A DNA stretch of 33,720 nucleotides, from contig JAYQKE010000026.1 in NCBI GenBank assembly GCA_038142525.1, positions 1 through 33,720 on the forward strand. The letters are read 5' to 3'. Shown piece after piece: positions 8,149 through 16,542 of the stretch. The position numbers were made by a program, and so were the translations under genes. How positions within the stretch are numbered: the stretch's first letter is position 1; every line of letters begins with the position of its first letter. Source of the DNA: CAJQHK01 sp038142525 (GTDB lineage: Bacteria > Pseudomonadota > Alphaproteobacteria > Rickettsiales > UBA1997). Below the pieces are notes generated by a model. That model had not been told where the DNA came from. It saw only the letters and a list, made by a program, of their open reading frames with translations, and did not search any database.

Positions 8149-9140
8149 AATAAAAAATAATTAAAATCTAAAATATGAAATACGAAATTTTATAATTTTC
8201 CAGAAATTTCTACGAATTTGGCTATTTAGGGCCATTCTAAAATTTCAGAAAATTCAAAAATTTCTACACCGAATTTAAAAGAAAAAGTCTATGACTTTTA
8301 AAAGAGGTAATGGTCTAACAAATGGGTGCAGTTCTATCCATCCAACGACTATAACTCGTTGGCACAAGAGATATAGAGAGGAAGGTCTTTATGAGTTTCG
8401 AGGCTATAACGATAATAAGGATAAGATTAAGATTAAAGATCCTACGAAGATAAAGAAGATTATAGAAGAGAGTCCATTTATCAATTGTTACGAGATTGCA
8501 GAGATGATTGATGAGGATGTAACTGATGTAACAATATTGAATTATATTAGAAGACTAGGATTGACCTTTAAAAAAACTCCAAGATATACAAAGAAAGGAA
8601 TGAAAAACTTAGATCTGAATTCATAAAATCAATTGCCAATCTCGATCAAAAAAAGCTATATGATTTTGATGAGTCTGGTATCGATCTTGAGATTAACTGT
8701 GAATATGGATTTGCCAAAAAAGGAAAGAGGCTTGAAGTTCCAAGATCTGGTAGAAGAGGCAAAAGACTGAATATACTGGTGACAAGAAATCATAATAATG
8801 ATTTAATATGTTCAAAAATATATGAATCATCAATTGATAAACAAATATTTAAGGACTATCTTAAGAACGATCTATTTCCAAATATTGAGTCAGGATCTTA
8901 TCTGGTACTTGATAACGCCAAATTTCATCATGACTCAAAGGCAGAAATTGCTGATAAAAATATTGAAAACATTGCAGACATAGCAAAGAAATTCAATATC
9001 ACATTACTTTATCTTCCAGCTTATTCACCAGATCTTAACCCAATTGAAAAGAAATGGTCTCAAATCAAGTATTGGTACAGGAAGTGGAGAAATAAATACA
9101 GCGATAAAAGAGAGTTACTCGAAATGTTGCTTGGAATAAG

Positions 9141-9167
9141 AGAAAATGCAAGCTTAATTTAGTTGTC
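9141..9167 (-). repeat. right terminal inverted repeat of the IS630 element
   Basis: Read on the minus strand this end is GACAACTAAATTAAGCTTGC followed by ATTTTCT, matching the left end at 6671-6696. The transposase stop codon at 9160-9162 lies inside it, and the TA after it at 9168-9169 matches the TA before the left end. Confidence 0.85.
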
Positions 9168-10004
9168 TATATATGCCACGCCAGCAACAAATTTAAATCT
9201 AGGCTCCAATAACATATCAAATCTTTCTCCCAGTTCTTCTCTTAACTTTTTCTCAATCATCATTATTGGAACATATATAGTTGGAGATTGAGAATTTTTA
9301 AGAGCAGTCAATGTCAGTCCATCCACCATTTCTTCCGTTGGTAAATGAGTTCCTTCAATATGAACAGGAAAAAATCCTGCGCCAGCATTAGATGCAACTC
9401 CACTCATACCTTTTCGTGGAGATAAATGATGTGTAAACAAACCTCCTTGTACATTAGGGTTTGTAACAACATCTTGATGGATTGCTGTATTAAAGGCAAG
9501 CATAGCACATTCTGTTACAAACCCCTCTTTTCCTCTATCCTCTTTTTTATCTGGATCGTAACCTGTTGGATCACTTGGTGTTGATAATAGGCTTTCTTTG
9601 GAATCAACGGGAAAACCATTTATAATAAGAACTGCTGGCTCTTCTAATCCATCCCTCATTCTCTCCATAGTTTGCAAAAGATACCTTGCATCATCCCTTT
9701 CTTGCGTTGAAACTTCTGATCCTCTTAACACTGTATCAAGACTTTGATTCATTTTATAGGCAAGTGCAAATTTCATATCTTGGTGATGATGATATGGATT
9801 CCTATCTCTTGATAAATCGTCGGCATATTTTGCAAATTCTACCATTGCTGGTTCTGGAAATCTCAATTGTAGAATACTGAATCTTCCAAGCATTCTCGGT
9901 ACAGCTCCTGCTATTCTAGGCATAATAAATTAATTTAATTATCATTATATTTGTGATTTGATAAATCCAAATCAGACCAAGGGTTATTTTGAAAATGATT
10001 TTTC

Positions 10005-10570
10005 TCAAAAATTTCTATTTTTTTCTTTTGATCTAAGACTAAGTGTTATCATGTCAATATTTTCAATTATCATTTGTTTATGGCGTTTTTGCATTTTAAA
10101 ATGATAATCTTTTTTACTTGTTTTAACTACAAGGTTTTTAACATCAATTTCAATATTATTATCACCATTTTCTACTAAATCCATTAATTCATCAACTTCA
10201 TTAGATAGTAATATTATGGTCAATAATCTGTTATTAATACTATTTCCAAAAAATATCTCGCCATAACTTGGGGCAATAATTGCCTTAACACCAAGCTGCT
10301 GTAATCCCCAAACTGCATGTTCTCTACTTGATCCGCAACCAAAATTTTTTCCCGCAATTATTATTCCTGCATTTTTAAATTTATCCTGATTTAATGAAAA
10401 ATCTGATCTTTTTGCACCATTTTCATCAAATCTAAGATCATATAAACAACCTTTGTCCAAACCTTCTTTGGTGATTGTTCTTAAAAATTGTTTTGGCATA
10501 ATTTGGTCAGTATCCAAGTTATCAATAGCAATTGCGTCGCTGCTATCTCATTAATTATATAATTACTCAT
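10005..10570 (-). CDS. leuD: isopropylmalate dehydratase-type small subunit, N-terminal frameshift
   Basis: The protein contains LDTDQIMPKQFLRTI and the swivel-domain signature GKNFGCGSSREHAVWGL, then PSYGEIFFGNSINNRLL, which place it firmly in the LeuD/aconitase-C family. The intact frame starts just before DTDQI. The ATG at 10570 gives MSNYIINEIAA in another frame and joins after one shift near 10520-10545; with the shift the length is about 188 residues, normal for LeuD. It follows leuC by 29 bases. LeuD closes the LeuC active site during isomerisation of isopropylmalate, but with no leuA or leuB here it may serve a different 2-/3-hydroxyacid isomerisation. Whether the break is real decides if the enzyme works. 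Confidence 0.85.
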
Positions 10571-10599
10571 AATTTTATATTTGATCTGTTATAAATCCT

Positions 10600-11976
10600 T
10601 TAATTGCGGTGCAAGTTTGCAACAGCAGGGCTAATTAAATGCGTTCTTCCTCCTCTTCCTTGTCTTCCTTCAAAATTACGATTAGTAGTTGAGGCGCATC
10701 TTTCGCCTGAACCTAAAATATCATCATTCATAGCAAGGCACATTGAACAGCCAGGTTGCCTCCATTCAAAACCAGCATCTAAGAATATTTTTGCAAGACC
10801 CTCGATTTCAGCTCTGTTTCTAACAGCACCAGAGCCCGGAACTATCATTGCTCTTATATCTTTTGCTACTTTTTTACCTTTAACAATATTGGCAATTATT
10901 CTTAAATCTTCAATCCTACTATTAGTGCATGATCCAATAAAAACCCTATCAATCTTTAATCCTTTTATTTTTTCTCCTGCTTTGAGACCCATATAATTAA
11001 GAGCTCTTATCGCTGTATTTCTTTCTCTATCATCTTCTATATTATTTGGATCTGGAATATTGTCATCAAGGGCTATTGCTTGATCTGGACTTGTACCCCA
11101 AGTAACAAAGCTAGAAATATTATAAGCATCAAATTGATACTCCTTATCAAACTTCGCTTTATTATCAGACTTTAGCTTACTCCAATTTTTTACGGCTTCT
11201 TTTTTAACTTTTTCATTAAGATTTGTTATTTTAGGAATAACATAATCTAAGGTTTTTTGATCTGGCGCAATTAATGCGGCTCTTGCACCAGCTTCAACAG
11301 CCATATTGCAAAGAGTCATTCTGGCTTCAATTGATAAATCCTCAATTGCAGATCCCGAGAATTCAACTGCATAGCCACGAGCTCCTTGTGCTCCAATTTG
11401 TGATATAATATAAATAATTAAATCTTTTGATGAAATTCCATCTTTTAATTTACCATTTATTTTAATTCTCATTTCTTTGGCAAGGCGATAAACTAAAGTC
11501 TGAGTTGCTAAAATATGACCAACTTCTGAAGTACCAATACCAAACCCAAGAGCACCTAACGCCCCATAGGTTGTGGTATGGCTATCACCACATAAAATTA
11601 CCATTCCGGGACGAACTAAACCTTGTTCAGGAGCGATAATATGTTCAATACCTTGATTAACATCATTAGTTCCATAACATAAAATATTATGTTTTGTACA
11701 ATTCTTTTCTAAATTATCAGCAAGGGTTTCGCATGTTTTATCAGGAATAGTTCTGTCTTTTACAGCAACATCATGAGTTGGAATTATATGAGATACTGTT
11801 GCTAGTTGCTTTCCTGACCTTAAAACATTTCTATTTTTTTCATCTAATGATGTAAAAGCCTGAGGGCTAGTATATTCATTCATAATATGAAGATCGACAT
11901 AAAGTAAAATATTTTCCTCATCTATAGTTTCTACCTTGTGTGAATCTACCAATTTTTGATATAAAGTTTTCGTCAT
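10600..11976 (-). CDS. leuC: isopropylmalate dehydratase-type large subunit
   Basis: The 458-residue protein is full length for LeuC and starts MTKTLYQKLVDSHKV. It has the aconitase-fold signatures CGDSHTTTYGALGALGFGIG, the first cluster cysteine in FIGSCTNSR, and the pair in PGCSMCLAMN, which bind the [4Fe-4S] cluster; the end holds RNFEGRQGRGGRTHLISP. With LeuD it would dehydrate and rehydrate a 2- or 3-hydroxy dicarboxylic acid. It starts 7 bases after the hydrolase stop, so it belongs to the same operon. Neighbours are catabolic-looking (hydrolase, 3-hydroxyacid dehydrogenase, oxygenase) rather than leucine genes, so leucine synthesis is not assured. The gene is intact. Confidence 0.93.
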   Translation of the reverse strand: MTKTLYQKLVDSHKVETIDEENILLYVDLHIMNEYTSPQAFTSLDEKNRNVLRSGKQLATVSHIIPTHDVAVKDRTIPDKTCETLADNLEKNCTKHNILCYGTNDVNQGIEHIIAPEQGLVRPGMVILCGDSHTTTYGALGALGFGIGTSEVGHILATQTLVYRLAKEMRIKINGKLKDGISSKDLIIYIISQIGAQGARGYAVEFSGSAIEDLSIEARMTLCNMAVEAGARAALIAPDQKTLDYVIPKITNLNEKVKKEAVKNWSKLKSDNKAKFDKEYQFDAYNISSFVTWGTSPDQAIALDDNIPDPNNIEDDRERNTAIRALNYMGLKAGEKIKGLKIDRVFIGSCTNSRIEDLRIIANIVKGKKVAKDIRAMIVPGSGAVRNRAEIEGLAKIFLDAGFEWRQPGCSMCLAMNDDILGSGERCASTTNRNFEGRQGRGGRTHLISPAVANLHRN

Positions 11977-11983
11977 ATTTTAA

Positions 11984-12868
11984 TTATTTTAAAAAATCAT
12001 TAATTTCAGCGAGCAAAATATTTGGTATTTCTTCTGCGATATAATGACCACTATTTAATGCTTTACCTTGAATATTTGTAGCAAATTTTTGCCACTCCTT
12101 TATTGCATCAAAATATTTTTCAATTGCGCCATTTTTACCCCATAAGGCAAGCATAGGACATTCAATTTTATTGCCTTTTTCTAAATCTTCCAGATCATGA
12201 TAAAAATCAATCAATTTACTTGCTCGATAATCTTCACATATTCCATGCGCAGTATCTGGATTTTGTAAAGAGCGAATATATTCATCTTTCGCCTCTTTGC
12301 TAAATGGTGACTTACCATTATTTCTACCTTTTGAAACTTGATCAAGATAGATTTCTGGATCATTATTAATAGCATTCTCTGGAAATGGAAAAGGACGAAT
12401 AAGAAAAAACCAATGCCAATAGCTAGTAGCAAAATCGAGATTAGTATTTTGATACATTATATAAGTTGGTAAAATATCGAGAGTAATTAAGTTTTCTATT
12501 TTGTCTTTATGATCTAGTGCCATTCTATAAGAAACCCTTCCTCCACGATCGTGACCTATGAGGTTAAATTTTTTAAAACCAAGATTTTCAATTAAATAAA
12601 TCATATCTAGAGCCATTATCCTCTTGGAATAATTACTATGATCATCATTTCCTTTTGGTTTATCGCTATCGCCATAGCCTCTTAGATCAGCGAGAATAAC
12701 TGTATATTTTTTAGAAAGATCTGGCGCTATTTTATGCCACATAGCAGAATTCTGAGGATGTCCATGTAAAAGCAAAATAGGAGGACCATCACCTGCCATA
12801 AGATAATTGATATTAATATTATCAGGAGTTTTGAATTTATTTTGGATAAAATTATCTGGAAATATCAT
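11984..12868 (-). CDS. alpha/beta hydrolase, fluoroacetate dehalogenase type
   Basis: The 294-residue sequence follows the fluoroacetate (haloacetate) dehalogenase pattern closely. The nucleophile elbow is GHDRGGR with Asp107, flanked by Arg108 and Arg111, which in that family bind the carboxylate. LDILPTY gives the acid Asp131; SYWHWFF gives His152 and Trp153 of the halide pocket; CEDYRA supplies the Tyr; NSGHYIAEE supplies the catalytic His. The oxyanion loop is LHGHPQ, with His37 where fluoroacetate dehalogenases have Phe. It is cytosolic, with no signal peptide. It lies 8 bases after the dehydrogenase stop and 7 before leuC. Dehalogenation of a small 2-haloacid is plausible, but related members are epoxide or ester hydrolases, so substrate is open. 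Confidence 0.85.
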   Translation of the reverse strand: MIFPDNFIQNKFKTPDNININYLMAGDGPPILLLHGHPQNSAMWHKIAPDLSKKYTVILADLRGYGDSDKPKGNDDHSNYSKRIMALDMIYLIENLGFKKFNLIGHDRGGRVSYRMALDHKDKIENLITLDILPTYIMYQNTNLDFATSYWHWFFLIRPFPFPENAINNDPEIYLDQVSKGRNNGKSPFSKEAKDEYIRSLQNPDTAHGICEDYRASKLIDFYHDLEDLEKGNKIECPMLALWGKNGAIEKYFDAIKEWQKFATNIQGKALNSGHYIAEEIPNILLAEINDFLK

Positions 12869-12876
12869 TGAAAATA

Positions 12877-13769
12877 TTATTTTAGAGAATCACTTAAATA
12901 TTTTAATAAAATTTGCGTCCCCATTTCACCTATATCTGAATTTTTTGTTAATTCTTCAAAATCCTCAAAAATTTTGTTAGTTATTTTAATTTGATTTGAG
13001 TCAATCTCCTCTAATAATAATCTTAAATCTTTGGTTAAATGACGAGCTTTAAATCCTGGATTAAAATTATCTTTAACAATTTCAGATCCAACATCTGTAA
13101 GTTGCTTACTTCCGCCATGCCACTACCACAAATTTCAATTATTAAATTTGGATCAATATTCATTTTTTTAGCTACGATAAAGGCTTCGCATGTTCCAGCC
13201 AAATTAACAGCGCAAAGTAATTGATTAATTGATTTTACGGCCTGACCAGAACCGATATTACCACAATATTTTATTAATGAGCCAAATGACCCAAATAATG
13301 GTAATAGATAGTCAAAATATTCTTTATCACCACCAACCATTACAGTTAAATTGCCAGCTTTAGCACCTTTCTCACCACCTGTAATTGGTGCATCTAAAAA
13401 TATGCAGTTCTTTGCTTGTAAAATATTGCCAATTTTAATAGCTGATTTTTTACCAATTGTAGTTGTATCTATTATTATTGAATCTTCTTTTAAATGAGGC
13501 AATATCTCATTTACTGAATTAATAACTGAAATCTCATCATCAAGACAAGTAAAAATTATATCACATTTTTTTGCCAGATGAGAAATTGTGTTTGCTTCAT
13601 AAATGCCTTTTTTAAGTAATTGTTGGTAAATTTCTTTGTCTTTTGTGCGATTATAAATTGTTAGATTAAATCCTTTATTATGGATATGCTCCGACATTGC
13701 TGATCCCATAATACCAATTCCGGCAAAGCCAATCTCTAAAGATTTAATATCTTTTGTTTTGATATGCAT
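12877..13769 (-). CDS. 3-hydroxyisobutyrate dehydrogenase-type oxidoreductase, frameshifted
   Basis: The N-terminal Rossmann domain opens with IGFAGIGIMGSAM. DAPITGGEKGA (126 onward) is the substrate-binding signature and GSGQAVKSINQ carries the catalytic lysine, Lys179. After residue about 230 the frame drifts and stops; shifting near 13090 restores NFNPGFKARHLTKDLRLLL, the conserved C-terminal block, and a tail to the TAA at 12877. Restored length is about 296 residues, normal for beta-hydroxyacid dehydrogenases (3-hydroxyisobutyrate, tartronate semialdehyde, glyoxylate reductases). It heads the operon with the hydrolase, leuC and leuD. It would interconvert a 3-hydroxyacid and its semialdehyde using NAD(P). 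Without the shift, the C-terminal helical half would be cut short. Confidence 0.82.
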
Positions 13770-13958
13770 ATTTTAAACATAAAATAATTAATATTCTTAT
13801 GCGTTAGAGAGTAAGAAAGTCTCAGATTATGTCAATGTTAATTTGCAAATTGTAAATAATTTTAATTAAAAATCATTACCTCTCTTGCGTTCTATTATTT
13901 TCTATCCTATTCTATATAGAAAGTTTTTTAATTCAACAAAACATATTGCTTAACTTTT
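13770..13958. promoter_or_regulatory. divergent intergenic region with 12-bp palindrome
   Basis: This 189-bp gap separates the metabolic operon (minus strand) from the restriction operon (plus strand), so both promoters should be here. TTCTATATAGAA at 13910-13921 is a perfect palindrome about 40 bases before the small HTH gene and could be its operator. No clear -35/-10 pair stands out in such AT-rich sequence. It may also be the edge of the defence island. Confidence 0.4.
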
Positions 13959-14153
13959 ATGAGTATCATTGAAAAGAACGACATAATGACGATGAAGGAA
14001 CTGGCTGATTACCTAAAAATAGCCGAAAAAACAGCATATCGTTTTGCGTCAGAAAAGAAGATACCAGGTTTTCAAATCGGCAATGCTTGGCGATTTAGTA
14101 AAAAGGAAATTGATGCCTGGATAGAGAAAGAAAGTAAAACTAAAGACAAATAA
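13959..14153 (+). CDS. small excisionase/MerR-type helix-turn-helix protein
   Basis: The 64-residue protein is one HTH_17 domain: MTMKELADYLKIAEKTAYRF as first helices and turn, then KKIPGFQIGNAWRFSKKEID, the wing seen in excisionase-like DNA-binding proteins. Its TAA is one base before the hsdR ATG, so it is the first gene of the restriction operon. Such proteins regulate or direct recombination; here control of the restriction genes is the simplest guess. A second in-frame ATG at 13986 is an alternative start that also keeps the whole domain. Confidence 0.8.
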   Translation: MSIIEKNDIMTMKELADYLKIAEKTAYRFASEKKIPGFQIGNAWRFSKKEIDAWIEKESKTKDK

Positions 14154-14154
14154 T

Positions 14155-16539
14155 ATGGATAACAAGAAAAGCTTATCAGAGCAAGATATCTCAACTAAAT
14201 ATATTGTTCCATCCATTCAAAATTCTGGTTGGGATGTGATGACGCAAGTAAGTGAGCAAAAATTTATCACAGATGGAAGAATTATTTTAAATGGCAAAAA
14301 TACCAAAAGAGGAGAAAGAAAGAGACCAGATTTTGTCTTATCCTATCGCAAAAACTTCCCACTAGCAATAATTGAAGTTAAAGATAATAACCACTCTATT
14401 GAAAATGGCATTCAGCAAGCCATTAATTATGCGGAAATTTTGGATGCTCCATTTGCATATTCTACAAATGGAGATGGTTTTCTTGAGCATGATTTTTTAA
14501 CTGGAAAACAAAGAAGTTTATCAATTAATCAACTTCCTTCTCCAGAAGAGCTTTATAATCGATACAAGCAGAATAAAAACATCGGAGAAGATGCTGAAAA
14601 AGTTCTTCAAACTCCATATTATCAAGGACATTCAAAGAAAACCCCAAGATATTATCAACAAGTTGCAATCAACAGAACAATAAAAGCCGTTGCAGAAGGT
14701 CAAAAAAGAATCTTGTTAGTGATGGCAACTGGAACAGGTAAAACTTTTACTGCTGGTCAAATTATTTGGCGTCTCTGGAAATCTGGAAGTAAAAAAAGAA
14801 TCCTTTTTCTAGCTGATCGCAATATTCTTGTTGATCAAACAATGACCAACGATTTTAAACATTTTGGCGACAAAATGACAAAAATACAAAATCGTAAAAT
14901 TGATAAAGCTTATGAAGTTTACCTTGGGCTTTATCAGGCGTTAACAGGTAACGAAGATGAAAAAAATATTTATAAGCAATTCTCCAAAGACTTTTTTGAT
15001 TTGATAATAATTGACGAATGTCACAGAGGAAGTGCTAGAGAAAATTCCAATTGGCGTGAAATTTTAGAATATTTTTCATCTGCAACTCAAGTTGGCTTAA
15101 CCGCAACTCCAAAAGAAACTAAAGATGTTTCTAATGTCGATTATTTCGGTGCGCCAATTTATACTTATTCTTTAAAGCAAGGTATTGATGATGGATTCTT
15201 AGCACCATACAAGGTTGTTAGAATAATGCTTGATAAAGATGTCGGTGGATATCGTCCTTCAATTCAAGATCGTGATCGTCAAGGAAATGAAATTGAAGAT
15301 AAGGTTTATGAAAGTAAGGACTTTGATCGAAATATTGTTCTGACAAAAAGAACCAAGGCTGTAGCTTCTGAAATTAGCAGATTCTTAAAGAAAACCGATC
15401 GCTTTGCCAAAACAATTGTTTTTTGTGTGGATATTGAGCACGCAGAGAGAATGAGAAAAGCCTTAATTGATGAAAATGCTGATTTAGTAAAGCAAAATTC
15501 AAAATATATTATGCAAATTACAGGTGATAATCTTGAAGGAAAGATGGAGCTTGATAATTTTATTCACCCAGAAGAAGCATATCCAACAATCGTTACAACC
15601 AGTAAATTGCTAACCACAGGAGTTGATGCTCAAACATGTAAACTAATTGTTCTTGATGCTAATATTGCATCATCAACAGAGTTTAAGCAAATTATTGGCC
15701 GTGGCACTAGAATTAGACAAGATTTAGGAAAAACCCATTTTACAATTTTAGACTTTAGAAGAGCAACCGATCAATTCTCTGATCCAAATTTTGATGGCGA
15801 CCCAGTTCAGATAAAAGAAATTAATCAAGGTGAAGAAATAGAAGATAAGGATTTTTTTGAGGAAGAAAGAGCTGTTGATAAATCTGAAGATACTTTAAAT
15901 AAAAAAGAAAATCAGCTCGCTCAAATTTCAACTCAAGAAATAGAGACGGAAGGTACAAAAGAAAAAATCTATATTGATAGTGTTGAAGTAGATATTGTTT
16001 ACAAGCAAAAGCAATTTTTGGATGAAAATGGCAAATTAATCACGGGTTCTTTTAAAGATTTCAGTAAAAAAAGAATTTTGCAAAACTACGCCTCACTAGA
16101 TGAATTTATCAATAAGTGGAATAAAGAAGAACAAAAATCTCAAATTTTACATGAGCTTGAAAATCAAGGAATTTCAATTTCAGAATTACAAAATGATATT
16201 GGAGAAATTGGCGATCAACTTGATCCTTTTGACCTAATTTTACACATTGCTTTTGGTAAAAATAAATTAATCACAAGAAGCGAGCGAGCCAATAATGTGA
16301 GAAAGAAAAACTACTTGGCAAAATACAGCGATAAAGCAAAAAAAGTTTTAGAAAGTCTACTCGATAAATACACCAATCAAGGCTTAGAACATCTTGAAGA
16401 CATTAATATTCTAACTGTTAATCCATTTAACAAAATCGGCTCACCTCTTGAAATTATTCAAGAATTTGGCGGTAAAGATCAGTATTTCTTTGCGATAAGA
16501 GAGTTGGAAAGGGAGATTTATTCACAAATTAGTTATTAG
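14155..16539 (+). CDS. hsdR: type I restriction enzyme, endonuclease/translocase subunit HsdR
   Basis: The 794-residue HsdR has an N-terminal nuclease core with RPDF (Asp59) and AIIEVKD (Glu74, Lys76), the PD-(D/E)XK residues that cut DNA. The SF2 motor follows: ATGTGKT at 191-197 (Walker A), DECH at 287-290, TATP at 316-319, and QIIGRGTR at 512-519. After a charged linker near 560-600 the C-terminal region binds the methylase core. Length and motif wording fit the EcoEI-like group. It translocates and cuts unmodified DNA in complex with HsdM and HsdS. Gene order is HTH, hsdR, 331-residue gene, hsdM, hsdS. No frameshift is present. Confidence 0.95.
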   Translation: MDNKKSLSEQDISTKYIVPSIQNSGWDVMTQVSEQKFITDGRIILNGKNTKRGERKRPDFVLSYRKNFPLAIIEVKDNNHSIENGIQQAINYAEILDAPFAYSTNGDGFLEHDFLTGKQRSLSINQLPSPEELYNRYKQNKNIGEDAEKVLQTPYYQGHSKKTPRYYQQVAINRTIKAVAEGQKRILLVMATGTGKTFTAGQIIWRLWKSGSKKRILFLADRNILVDQTMTNDFKHFGDKMTKIQNRKIDKAYEVYLGLYQALTGNEDEKNIYKQFSKDFFDLIIIDECHRGSARENSNWREILEYFSSATQVGLTATPKETKDVSNVDYFGAPIYTYSLKQGIDDGFLAPYKVVRIMLDKDVGGYRPSIQDRDRQGNEIEDKVYESKDFDRNIVLTKRTKAVASEISRFLKKTDRFAKTIVFCVDIEHAERMRKALIDENADLVKQNSKYIMQITGDNLEGKMELDNFIHPEEAYPTIVTTSKLLTTGVDAQTCKLIVLDANIASSTEFKQIIGRGTRIRQDLGKTHFTILDFRRATDQFSDPNFDGDPVQIKEINQGEEIEDKDFFEEERAVDKSEDTLNKKENQLAQISTQEIETEGTKEKIYIDSVEVDIVYKQKQFLDENGKLITGSFKDFSKKRILQNYASLDEFINKWNKEEQKSQILHELENQGISISELQNDIGEIGDQLDPFDLILHIAFGKNKLITRSERANNVRKKNYLAKYSDKAKKVLESLLDKYTNQGLEHLEDINILTVNPFNKIGSPLEIIQEFGGKDQYFFAIRELEREIYSQISY

Positions 16540-16542
16540 AAT

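Larger units (their letters stand above)
6830..8240 (+). mobile_element. IS3-family element inserted in the IS630 transposase
   Basis: Ends are approximate. TGCCCCCAAAAT at 6833 pairs imperfectly with the complement of ATTTAGGGCCA ending at 8234 (mismatches at positions 3 and 7), and weaker pairing extends about seven bases further out on each side. I see no clean target duplication. The interior carries orfA and orfB in the normal IS3 order with a -1 slippery site between them. Both IS3 reading frames are intact, so this copy may still be able to move, and it landed after IS630. Confidence 0.75.
6729..9162 (+). pseudogene. IS630 transposase interrupted by IS3 insertion
   Basis: The N-terminus, MPVPYSNDLRKKVIDLLEIN then KKSPKEVSLLLNI, is the first HTH helix set of IS630 transposases and stops at about 6828 where the IS3 copy starts. 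It resumes near 8290 with TFKRGNG, IHPTTITRWHKRYREEG and a second HTH-like block ending LGLTFKKTPRY. A -1 change of frame between about 8566 and 8600 leads into the DDE domain: YDFDESGIDLE holds the first Asp, YLVLDNAKFHH the second, and YLPAYSPDLNPIEKKWSQIK the final Glu. The frame change lies between the HTH and DDE domains, where several IS630 elements use a programmed shift, but a simple indel is possible too. The IS3 insertion inactivates the gene in any case. Confidence 0.85.
6671..9167 (+). mobile_element. IS630-family element carrying a nested IS3-family element
   Basis: Near-identical inverted ends mark the element: GCCAACTAAATTAAGC at 6671 and the complement of GACAACTAAATTAAGC ending at 9167, extending about 26-27 bases with one substitution and one gap. 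Both ends are flanked by TA (6669-6670 and 9168-9169), the IS630/Tc1-mariner target. Inside are an IS630 transposase in two pieces and, between the pieces, an IS3-family copy. The element sits inside the oxygenase gene, in opposite orientation to it. Without the IS3 copy the length would be about 1.1 kb, normal for IS630. Confidence 0.88.
6247..9923 (-). pseudogene. Fe(II)/2-oxoglutarate oxygenase (clavaminate synthase/TauD-like), split by nested IS elements
   Basis: The 5' part (9923 to about 9168) encodes some 252 residues including FPVHIEGTHLP, whose HIE gives the first two iron ligands, and ends at RFKFVAGVAYI where IS630 begins. The 3' part resumes at 6670 with YNTNSDSGVIEPMIYTDD and continues to VVLQYGDFLRIDN, the conserved GDxxxxDN turn. 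An extra base near 6435 then breaks the frame; the next frame supplies AHSRAPI, whose His is the distal ligand, and RHLLRP, the usual RxLxR end. Restored length is near 395 residues, right for the clavaminate synthase-like superfamily. It follows leuD by 81 bases on the same strand and probably hydroxylated a product of that pathway. Substrate unknown; now inactive. Confidence 0.75.

Noticed and set aside
10604..10996. Long plus-strand ORF antisense to leuC
   Set aside because: leuC on the other strand is complete and strongly conserved; this frame is its shadow.
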